Origin: Anaerolineales bacterium
Lineage (GTDB): Bacteria > Chloroflexota > Anaerolineae > Anaerolineales > UBA11579
Direction of reading: 5' to 3'
Assembly: GCA_021463845.1 (NCBI GenBank)
Contig: JAJTXV010000001.1
Coordinates: forward strand, 710,174 to 774,173
DNA: 64,000 bases
The first letter of the stretch is position 1. Each line of letters opens with the position of its first letter. A program made the translations under genes and the position numbers. The notes beneath the pieces were generated by a model. It worked only from the letters and a program-made list of their open reading frames with translations. It made no database searches and was not told the DNA's origin. Shown here piece after piece: positions 56,480 through 64,000 of the stretch.

Positions 56480-56944
56480 TTACTTCTTGGCCCGCTCTGA
56501 AGACTTGCGAGCATCCACGTACATTTCGAGCAGCCGTTCCTTGGAATTCATCGCCACGGCTTCACCGATCAGCTCCAGCGGCAAGTCTTCCAGCTTCTTG
56601 AAACGCACGCAGGATTTGCCAATATCCATCCGTTTGCCAGTGGCTTTATAGCGGTCCATGAACCACTTGGTGGTGGCAGGTTCGCTGTAGATATTGTTCA
56701 GGTAAACCGCCATATAGTTCTTCTGTGACGCCAAGGCGGCGATGCCCAAGGGTTGGCCGTTGTAAGTCTCCGGGAAGTCCTTAAGCGGGATGTAGTAGGT
56801 GATCATTCCGAAGGTCATTCCCTCTTCAAAGCCTTTGGGCAGATTAGCCTTGATGACCTTGCGCACCGCGCTGAGAGCCTTGCGCCGCTCTTCAGGCAGC
56901 TCCTTTAGATACTCTGTGACAGTTTTTGCCTTGCTGCTGACCAT
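56480..56944 (-). CDS. DUF1801 domain protein
   Basis: TVTEYLKELPEERRKALSAVRKVIKANLPKGFEEGMTFGMITYYIPLKDFPETYNGQPLGIAALASQKNYMAVYL. Confidence 0.88.
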   Translation of the reverse strand: MVSSKAKTVTEYLKELPEERRKALSAVRKVIKANLPKGFEEGMTFGMITYYIPLKDFPETYNGQPLGIAALASQKNYMAVYLNNIYSEPATTKWFMDRYKATGKRMDIGKSCVRFKKLEDLPLELIGEAVAMNSKERLLEMYVDARKSSERAKK

Positions 56945-57042
56945 GAACCCTCCGCTCGATATCTACTCAGCCTATCGCACTTGGAAGCCCTTCGTCAAGC
57001 GCTGATACAATTCGTTTGCTAACCCCCACCAAGACAAAGAAT

Positions 57043-60000
57043 ATGCCGACCAAAAAGACAAAATCTGCCCCCAAAGACTTCTTGTTTCGCGGCAGCCTGG
57101 CCCAGCTGGATCCGGCCGTGCACGAGCTCAACCAGCTCGAGGCCGAGCGCCAGTACCGTAAGCTGATCCTGATCGCCAGCGAGAGCACCGCCCCGCTGGC
57201 GGTGCGCGAGGCGCTGTCTTCCGCCTTTGGCAACCTGTACGCTGAGGGCTACCCTGACGAAGCCAGCCGCTGGATGAGCGAGGATGAGATCCTCGACCAC
57301 GAGGCACGCCTGGCGCACTATCGCCGCAACTCCGACCCGCGTTATTACAAAGGCGTGGAGTACGCCGACGCCATCGAGGCGCTGGCCCGTCGCCGCTGCG
57401 CCGAGGCCTTCGCCGCCAACGGCGTCACGGCGGACCAGATCTACGTCAACATCCAGGCTCTCTCCGGCGGCCCGGCCAACAACGCCGTGTATCACGCCCT
57501 GGTCAAACCGGGTGACACCGTGATGGGCATGAACCTGCTGCACGGCGGCCACCTTTCGCACGGCGCGCCGGTCAACCGCTCGGGTAAGTACTACAACATC
57601 GTCCATTATTCGGTAGATCCAGTGACCGAGCGCATCGACTATGACCAGGTGGAAGCGCTAGCCAAAGAGCACAAGCCCAAGATGATCATCGGCGGCTTCT
57701 CGTCCTACCCTTGGCCGGCCGATTGGGCGCGCCTGCGCCAGATCGCCGACGCGGTAGACGCGTACCTGCTGACCGATATTGCCCATGTGGCCGGTCTGGT
57801 GGCCGCCGGCGCCTACCCCTCCCCCATGGGCCATGCGCACGTCATCACCTCCACCACCCATAAGACGCTGAATGGCCCGCGCGGCGCCATCATCATGACC
57901 ACCGATAAGAAGCTGGCGGAGCTGATCGACCGGGCTGTGTTCCCCGGCGAGCAAGGCGGCCCACATGTGAACGTGTTTGGCGGGCTGGCGCTCACTTTCA
58001 AGATCGCCCAGAGCAAGGAATTCAAGCAGCTGCAGGCCCAGGTGGTCAAGAACGCCGTGGCGCTGACCGAGCAGTTGCAGAAGCGCGGCTTCCGCATCCC
58101 CTTCGGCGGCACGCAAAGCCATCTCACCAATGTGGACTGCAAAGTCGTGGTGGGGCCAGACGGCACCACCCTCTCCGGCGATATGGCCGCCCGTATTCTG
58201 GATATGGCCGGCATTGTGGTCAATCGCAATACCATCCCCGGTGACCGCGGCGCCATGAACCCGTCTGGCCTGCGCCTGGGCACGCCATGGATCACGCAGC
58301 GCGGCTTCAAGGAGAAGGAGAGCCGCCAGCTGGCCGACATCATCGCCGATGTGCTGCTGACCTGTGTGCCCTACCGTGACCGCAGCGAGACCAGCCTGAG
58401 CCAGCGCGCCAAGGTGGACTTTGCCGTGCTGGAGGATGCCAAGCTTCGCACCCGTGCCCTGGCCGAGAAGGCCGGCATAGATTTCAAGCCCACCGTGAGT
58501 GGCTATCCGCACTTCTACTATATAGTTGACAAGCCCAAGGCCAAAGGCGCCTGGGTAGGGATCGAAGTGCACGGCGAGCAGGCCACTGCCCTGCTGAACA
58601 TAGCCATCGCCAGCGACATTGAGACGCTTGGCAAGGCTTCCAGCTTCATCATGCACACGCCCAAGGGCGACGTGCACGGCAGCCTCAAAGCCCTGCCCAA
58701 GGGCGGCTACCTGCTGGGCGTGAAGCGCGCCCAGTTCGGGCTGGCGGCCACCTGGCTGCGCGCCCTCTCGGATGGCTATGTGAGCATCGACGCTACGGAC
58801 CCGCAGCGCAAGGCGCCGGGACCGGTGGCCGTACGCGAATCCAAACTCAAAGTGACTGCGCCGTCAGGCAAGGCCGCCGCAGCCGAGAAGCCGTTCTACT
58901 ACGGCATCGGCAGCTCCAAAGCCAAGGCGCTGCCCAAGTTCGATTGGCATGAACCCAGCGAGGCAGCCATCAAGCGCACCGCGCTCTACGATACGCATGT
59001 GGCCCTGGGCGCCAAGATGGTGCCGTTTGCCGGCTGGGATATGCCGCTGCGCTACAGCTCCGTGCGCGAGGAGCACGCCGCCGTGCGCACGGCCGCGGGC
59101 CTGTTCGATGTCACTCACATGGGCGTGTACGATGTGAGCGGGCCGCAGGCGGCCAGCTTCCTCGACTCGGTGTGCGGCAACGACATCACCAGCTTGCCGG
59201 TGGGCATGTCCATCTACACTCACTTCATGGATGCTGACGCCAATGTGCTCGACGACCTGATCGTGTACCGCATGGCTGAGCAGCACTACCTGGTGGTGGT
59301 CAACGCCGCCAATGATGACAAGAACTGGGCCTGGCTCACTGCCGTGCAGGCCGGCGCGGTGCTGGTGGACCCGCAGCAGCCCGGTGCGCTGGCCTTCGGC
59401 CGCGGCGCAAGGCTGCGCAACCTGCGCGCCGCCAGCAGCGGCAGGCAGCAGCGCGTAGACATTGCGCTGCAAGGCCCCAAGTCTCGCAAAGTTTTGCTGG
59501 CGCTGGGCGCTAGCGAAGCTGACAAGCGCACCATCCGCAAGCTCAAGCGCTTTGGCGTAGCCAAGATGAAGCTGGGCGGCTTTGACCTGATCCTTTCGCG
59601 TACGGGGTACACCGGCGAGCCGGTGTCGTTCGAGCTGTTCGTGCACCCTGACCAGGCCGTGGCGCTGTGGAACGTACTGCTGGCTGCCGGAGCCAAGCAT
59701 GGCCTCAAGCCGTGCGGGCTGGCAGCGCGTGACTCGCTGCGCATCGAAGCCGGCCTGCCGCTGTACGGTCATGAGCTGGCTGGGCCGCTCAACCTGGGCA
59801 TCGGCCACTCCGGCTTCCGCGCCTTCGTCAAGACGTCCAAGCCGTGGTTCATAGGGCGCAGCGCCTTCCTGGCCCAGGAGGAGGAGCGCAAGCGCGAAGT
59901 AGTGCGCTTCCGCCTGCCGCAGGGCGTGCGCATCGCCCACCAGGGCGACCCGGTGACCGATGCCGACGGCAAGCGCATCGGCGAAGTGACCAGCTGCTCG

Positions 60001-60159
60001 CTGGACAGCGAAGGCACGCTGACCGGCCAGGCGTTGGTCAACAAGAAATTCACCAAAGAGGGCAGCAAGATCATGGTCTACCAGGGCATGGCCGGCAAGG
60101 ACATCGCCGGCGCCACCCCCACCGAGGCCACGGTAGTGAGCCGCATGCTGGTGCGGTAG
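57043..60159 (+). CDS. serine hydroxymethyltransferase - aminomethyltransferase (GlyA-GcvT) fusion
   Basis: GlyA: LIASESTAPLAVREALSSAFGNLYAEGYP, TDIAHVAGLVAAGAYPSPMGHAHVITSTTHKTLNGPRGA; GcvT: ALYDTHVALGAKMVPFAGWDMPLRYSSVREEHAAVRTAAGLFDVTHMG, LSRTGYTGE, GLAARDSLRIEAGLPLYGHEL. Confidence 0.96.
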   Translation: MPTKKTKSAPKDFLFRGSLAQLDPAVHELNQLEAERQYRKLILIASESTAPLAVREALSSAFGNLYAEGYPDEASRWMSEDEILDHEARLAHYRRNSDPRYYKGVEYADAIEALARRRCAEAFAANGVTADQIYVNIQALSGGPANNAVYHALVKPGDTVMGMNLLHGGHLSHGAPVNRSGKYYNIVHYSVDPVTERIDYDQVEALAKEHKPKMIIGGFSSYPWPADWARLRQIADAVDAYLLTDIAHVAGLVAAGAYPSPMGHAHVITSTTHKTLNGPRGAIIMTTDKKLAELIDRAVFPGEQGGPHVNVFGGLALTFKIAQSKEFKQLQAQVVKNAVALTEQLQKRGFRIPFGGTQSHLTNVDCKVVVGPDGTTLSGDMAARILDMAGIVVNRNTIPGDRGAMNPSGLRLGTPWITQRGFKEKESRQLADIIADVLLTCVPYRDRSETSLSQRAKVDFAVLEDAKLRTRALAEKAGIDFKPTVSGYPHFYYIVDKPKAKGAWVGIEVHGEQATALLNIAIASDIETLGKASSFIMHTPKGDVHGSLKALPKGGYLLGVKRAQFGLAATWLRALSDGYVSIDATDPQRKAPGPVAVRESKLKVTAPSGKAAAAEKPFYYGIGSSKAKALPKFDWHEPSEAAIKRTALYDTHVALGAKMVPFAGWDMPLRYSSVREEHAAVRTAAGLFDVTHMGVYDVSGPQAASFLDSVCGNDITSLPVGMSIYTHFMDADANVLDDLIVYRMAEQHYLVVVNAANDDKNWAWLTAVQAGAVLVDPQQPGALAFGRGARLRNLRAASSGRQQRVDIALQGPKSRKVLLALGASEADKRTIRKLKRFGVAKMKLGGFDLILSRTGYTGEPVSFELFVHPDQAVALWNVLLAAGAKHGLKPCGLAARDSLRIEAGLPLYGHELAGPLNLGIGHSGFRAFVKTSKPWFIGRSAFLAQEEERKREVVRFRLPQGVRIAHQGDPVTDADGKRIGEVTSCSLDSEGTLTGQALVNKKFTKEGSKIMVYQGMAGKDIAGATPTEATVVSRMLVR

Positions 60160-60222
60160 CGCACCAGCATGCGCTAGTGCTCAGGTACGGTTAAGCTGAG
60201 CACAGTAATCTTGGAGTAACAC

Positions 60223-60263
60223 CCGGACGAGACGCGCCGTACCCGGTCACGACAAGACGACGC
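60223..60263 (+). promoter_or_regulatory. guanidine-III (ykkC-III) riboswitch
   Basis: CCGGACGAGACGCGCCGTACCCGGTCACGACAAGACGACGC, nearly identical to the known ykkC-III aptamer CCGGACGAGGUGCGCCGUACCCGGUCAGGACAAGACGGCGC (recalled); followed by 9-bp hairpin and GGAGG RBS. Confidence 0.95.
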
Positions 60264-60295
60264 AAACAAAATTCTGTTTTGTTTGGAGGTGTCTT

Positions 60296-60616
60296 GTGTC
60301 TGGAACCTGGATTGTTTTATTGTTGGCCGGCTTGTTTGAGGTGTGCTGGGCGGTAGCGCTGAAGTACACCCAGGGCTTTACCAAGCTATGGCCTAGCCTG
60401 TTCGCCGCCATCACCCTGGGGTTGAGCGTATACCTGCTCTCGGTAGCCACCCGGAGGCTTGAGCTCAGCGTAGCCTATGCGGTGTGGGTCGGTATCGGCA
60501 CGGTAGGCGCCAGCCTGCTGGGCATCATCCTCTTCAAAGAAGCCATTAACCCGTCCAAGCTGCTGTTCCTGGGGCTGCTGATCGCCAGTATCATCGGGCT
60601 CAAATACTCCGTGTAA
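60296..60616 (+). CDS. small multidrug resistance family guanidinium exporter (SugE/Gdx-like)
   Basis: 106 aa; GLFEVCWAVALKYTQGFTKLWPSLFAAITLGLSVYLLSVATRRLELSVAYAVWVGIGTVGASLLGIILFKE; GTG start; downstream of guanidine-III riboswitch. Confidence 0.94.
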   Translation: MSGTWIVLLLAGLFEVCWAVALKYTQGFTKLWPSLFAAITLGLSVYLLSVATRRLELSVAYAVWVGIGTVGASLLGIILFKEAINPSKLLFLGLLIASIIGLKYSV

Positions 60617-60635
60617 TTGTCTTGACACAAGCCGC

Positions 60636-60668
60636 CACGCCAAAACAGCGTGGCGGCTTTTTCGTTTT
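60636..60668. terminator. intrinsic terminator
   Basis: AAGCCGCCACGCCAAAACAGCGTGGCGGCTTTTTCGTTTT. Confidence 0.9.
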
Positions 60669-60676
60669 ATACTGCG

Positions 60677-62287
60677 ATGATGGCCACTCTAAGACGCCTG
60701 CCATGGTATGCGATCGCCACCACGCTGCTGCTGGCGGCCTGCCTGTACTACGGCTGGGCCTTCCTGCAGCGCACAAGCATTGATGTCGATGGCGAGGTGA
60801 TGCACGCCCTGTTCGACGATGCAATGATCTCGATGCAGTTCGCCAAGAACTTTGCCCGCGGCGAGGGCCTGGTGTGGAATGCAGGCGGCGCCCGTGTGGA
60901 AGGGTTCAGCAACCCGCTGTGGGTGCTGATCATGAGCGTCGTGCACCTGTTCCCGCTCAAGCTCACTGAAACCAGTTTCTACGTCAAGCTGATCAGCTTG
61001 GCCTGCCTGTTCACCAACCTGTTCATGGTCAAGGGTCTGGCAGAGCACTTCTCAAAGAATCGCCTGGTGCCGCTGGCCGCCATCTTCCTGACCGGCTTTT
61101 ACTATTCGCTCAATACTTGGAGCCTGCAAGGCATGGAAGTCGGCCTGCAGGCGCTGCTACTCAGCGCGGCGTTGCTGCTGGGGCTGCGCGCCCTGCAGCA
61201 AAACCGCTTCCAGCCCTGGATGTACGTGCTGTTCAGCCTGCTGATCCTGCTGCGCATGGATTCGGCCGCCCCCACACTGGCAGCGACCATGGCCTTTGCC
61301 TGGATCGATCCGAACCATCGCCGCAAGCATCTATTGTGGGGCGCGGCGGCCATCTTCGGCACGCTGCTGGCGTTGACCGCCTGGCGCTATGCCTATTACG
61401 GTGAGCTGCTGCCGAACACGTACTACCTCAAGCTTGGCTCAGGTTCCACTGTGCTGCGCATCAGCATTGGCCTGCGCCGCCTTTGGGACTTCGTATGGCT
61501 GGGCAATTGGACCTTGTTCGCCTTGGTGCTGCTGCTCCCGATCCTTGACCGCTCGAAAGCTTTGCTGCCGCTATATGCGGCCATCCTGGCCCAGGTGGCT
61601 TACAGTGTCTATGTCGGCGGCGATGCCTGGGAGCATGTGGGCGGAGCCAACCGCTTCATTGCGGCGGTGATGCCGCTGTTCTTCGTGCTGTATGCGCATA
61701 CGCTGGCCTTGCTGGCGGGGCTAGTGCTTTCACGCTTCACGCGCCGGCCAGCCTGGGCCGCGCCGCTCGCAAATCTCGTAGTGGCCCTATGGGTCGCGGT
61801 CAGCCTGTTCAACTTCAACGACTCTGTGCCCGAAAACGGCCTGGCCCGCTGGACCCTGGTGGCCAACCCCATCTTCACTGAAAGCTCAGAGCGCTACGCC
61901 CGGATGGGGATCCTGCTCGGCCAGATCACGGAACCCGAGGCCGTCATCGCCGTTGTCACCGCAGGCAACCTACCCTACTTCTCCGAGCGCACCAGCGTTG
62001 ACCTGCTGGGCAAGAATGACCCGGTCATCGCCCATTTGCCGGCGCGTATCAATTCCAGCCTGTTCCACCCTGCCGATTTCCGCCCGGGGCATAATAAGTG
62101 GGACTATGCCTATTCGATAGGCCAGCTCCAGCCGGATGTCGTAGCCCAGATCTGGGAAGATACAGAAGAGGAAGCCGCGCCCTATCTGGTCAATTACGAG
62201 AAATACATCATCGATGGGATCCCTTACTACTTCCGTGAAGACTCGCCGTATGTGCGCTGGGAGCTTCTGCCTGCGGATGGAAAGTAA
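60677..62287 (+). CDS. polytopic membrane glycosyltransferase-like protein (GT-C type)
   Basis: DDAMISMQFAKNFARGEGLVWNAGGARVEGFSNPLWVLIM, NTYYLKLGSG typical of GT-C/arabinofuranosyltransferase-like proteins; start ATG 60677 or 60680. Confidence 0.78.
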   Translation: MMATLRRLPWYAIATTLLLAACLYYGWAFLQRTSIDVDGEVMHALFDDAMISMQFAKNFARGEGLVWNAGGARVEGFSNPLWVLIMSVVHLFPLKLTETSFYVKLISLACLFTNLFMVKGLAEHFSKNRLVPLAAIFLTGFYYSLNTWSLQGMEVGLQALLLSAALLLGLRALQQNRFQPWMYVLFSLLILLRMDSAAPTLAATMAFAWIDPNHRRKHLLWGAAAIFGTLLALTAWRYAYYGELLPNTYYLKLGSGSTVLRISIGLRRLWDFVWLGNWTLFALVLLLPILDRSKALLPLYAAILAQVAYSVYVGGDAWEHVGGANRFIAAVMPLFFVLYAHTLALLAGLVLSRFTRRPAWAAPLANLVVALWVAVSLFNFNDSVPENGLARWTLVANPIFTESSERYARMGILLGQITEPEAVIAVVTAGNLPYFSERTSVDLLGKNDPVIAHLPARINSSLFHPADFRPGHNKWDYAYSIGQLQPDVVAQIWEDTEEEAAPYLVNYEKYIIDGIPYYFREDSPYVRWELLPADGK

Positions 62288-62294
62288 TAGCAGA

Positions 62295-63854
62295 ATGAAA
62301 AAGCCGAAACTTGCACTTTTGCTGCTACCGATCCTGCTGATAACACTGGCCTGCCGCTTCGGTGCGCCGCCGCCCAGCACTCCCACGGCTGAAGCCCAGC
62401 GCACACCAAGTGGCGGCAGCAGCAACTTTGGCGGCACGCAACCGGCGCCCCCATTCCAAGCCTGCCCCGTGCAGCTACCCAGTGTTGGCGCAGGCAGCAA
62501 CCCGCAGCTCGGTGCCGAAGGCCTGGGCGACCCGTATTATCCGCACCTGGGCAACGGCGGCTACGATGTGCAGCACTACCACATCGAACTCAATGTCGAC
62601 CTGGCCAGCCAGCACCTGGACGGAGCGGTGCGTATTGACGCCATCGCCACCCAGACCCTCAGCAGCTTCAATCTGGAGTTGGCTGGCATGCAGATCCACT
62701 CAGTAAGTGTGCAAAACAGCCCGGCTGAACACTCACGCATGGGCAATGAGCTCACCATTGAGCTGGCCCAGTTCATCCAGGCCGGCCAACCATTCGAAGT
62801 AGCGATCGAATACAGCGGCAGCCCCGGCGAGGGCATCGATTTCAGCGGGATGGAAGAGTTCGAGGTGGGCTGGGGCTGGTACCCGGATGGCGATGGCGCC
62901 TATGTGGCCGCCGAGCCAAGCGGCAACTCTACCTGGATGCCGGTGAACGAGCACCCCTCGGATAAGGCCACATACAGCTACGCCATCACCGTGGCGGAGC
63001 CGTACGTGGCGGCCGCCAACGGCGTGCTGCAAGACACGATCAGCCTTGGCGATGGCACACGCACCTTCATATGGAACTCGGCCTACCCGATGGCCAGTTA
63101 CCTGGCCACGGTGGGCATCGGCGAGTTCGATATCGAGACCAGCATTGGGCCGAACGGGCTGCCGATCCGCGATTACTTCGAACGCGACATTCCGCAGGAT
63201 GTGCGCGCTGACTTTGCCCGCACGGACGAAATGCTGGAGCTGTTCAACGAGCTAGTCGGCCCGTACCCGTTCGAGGTGACGGGCGTGATCGTGCATGATA
63301 TTGACTTCGGGTTTGCGCTGGAAACGCAGACGATGAGCGTCTTCGGCTCCGGCTTCACCGACGAATACGTGGTGGCGCACGAGCTGGCGCACCAGTGGTT
63401 CGGCAACAGCGTCGGCCTCACCTGCTGGCAGGACCTGTGGCTGAACGAAGGCTTCGCCACCTACTTGAGCGTACTATGGAACGAGCACGCCTACGGCGAA
63501 GATGCCCTGATAGATGAGATGGAGTGGTACTACTGGCAGGTGGCGCAGAGCGGGCCGTTCGCCTCGCCGCCCGGCAACCCAGGGCCGGATGACCTGTTCA
63601 ACTTTGGCGTGTACTACCGCGGGGCGCTGACCCTGCATGCACTGCGCGAGAGGGTCGGCGATGAGGTCTTCTTCGGCATCTTGCAGCGCTACTACGCCGA
63701 CTTCCGTGACAGCAACGCCACCACGGCGGATTTTGTAGCCATCGCCGAGCAGGTCAGCGGTCAAAGCTTGCAGGAGTTCTTTGACGCCTGGTTGTATGCG
63801 GCGGACGTGCCCGATATCCCCGAGATGGGCTTGTATCTCTCAGATTATCAGTAG
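62295..63854 (+). CDS. M1 family metallopeptidase lipoprotein
   Basis: Lipobox LLITLACRF; YVVAHELAHQWFGNSVGLTCWQDLWLNEGFATY (HEXXH-X18-E). Confidence 0.95.
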   Translation: MKKPKLALLLLPILLITLACRFGAPPPSTPTAEAQRTPSGGSSNFGGTQPAPPFQACPVQLPSVGAGSNPQLGAEGLGDPYYPHLGNGGYDVQHYHIELNVDLASQHLDGAVRIDAIATQTLSSFNLELAGMQIHSVSVQNSPAEHSRMGNELTIELAQFIQAGQPFEVAIEYSGSPGEGIDFSGMEEFEVGWGWYPDGDGAYVAAEPSGNSTWMPVNEHPSDKATYSYAITVAEPYVAAANGVLQDTISLGDGTRTFIWNSAYPMASYLATVGIGEFDIETSIGPNGLPIRDYFERDIPQDVRADFARTDEMLELFNELVGPYPFEVTGVIVHDIDFGFALETQTMSVFGSGFTDEYVVAHELAHQWFGNSVGLTCWQDLWLNEGFATYLSVLWNEHAYGEDALIDEMEWYYWQVAQSGPFASPPGNPGPDDLFNFGVYYRGALTLHALRERVGDEVFFGILQRYYADFRDSNATTADFVAIAEQVSGQSLQEFFDAWLYAADVPDIPEMGLYLSDYQ

Positions 63855-63865
63855 TGATTTTATGT

Positions 63866-63891
63866 AGGGGCGCAGCATGCTGCGCCCCTAG
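63866..63891. repeat. 26-nt perfect palindrome of the TAGGGGCGCAGCATGCTGCGCCCC family
   Basis: TAGGGGCGCAGCATGCTGCGCCCCTA; related to 30006-30030 and 30146-30170. Confidence 0.9.
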
Positions 63892-64000
63892 TGTTTCTGG
63901 TAGCGAATTAGGCCGAGTTTCAAGCAAAAACCAGATTACTTCGAGGCTATAAGCTGCATATTCATGCAACTTATAGCAGTCCTCGCAGTGACGGAGTCGC

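Noticed and set aside
58864-59940. 358-aa minus-strand ORF
   Set aside because: Antisense shadow of the GcvT domain
63894-64000. Possible end-of-window mobile element
   Set aside because: Only a partial, degenerate copy of the GAAGCAATC/TCGCAATGACG-type repeat family is visible and it is cut by the window edge

Overview
This is a GC-rich bacterial chromosomal window that looks like Chloroflexota/Anaerolineae. The evidence is Thr/Pro-rich lipoproteins, Aap transporter, SufCBD-S-U and NBR1-like Ig lipoproteins, plus a T-box valS and guanidine-III RNA. It is mostly housekeeping and metabolic genes. I see no prophage, CRISPR array, rRNA operon or intact transposase. RNA features: four tRNAs (Val-CAC, Thr-CGT, Pro-GGG, Val-TAC), a T-box leader upstream of valS, a guanidine-III (ykkC-III) riboswitch upstream of an SMR/Gdx exporter, and a candidate unassigned ~200-nt structured RNA at ~56238-56436. 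Most notable observations: (1) a SRAP/HMCES-like protein whose catalytic Cys2 is replaced by Pro (MPGR instead of MCGR), next to a radical-SAM DNA-repair-type protein; (2) a PAS-UbiA prenyltransferase fusion; (3) a GlyA-GcvT fusion with a degenerate GcvT-like segment between the domains; (4) SufD with a histone-H1-like Lys/Ala N-terminal tail, and a second suf-operon protein with a similar tail; (5) a 25-nt element shared by the suf operon promoter and the promoter of a SufR-like regulator; (6) a MerR/TipAS + AAA-ATPase cassette flanked by identical terminators, with a 19-bp-spacer operator/promoter; (7) recurrent -10 boxes placed for leaderless mRNAs; (8) dispersed palindromic and tandem intergenic repeats. 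All calls come from reading the sequence and ORF translations by eye. No database search or folding program was run.
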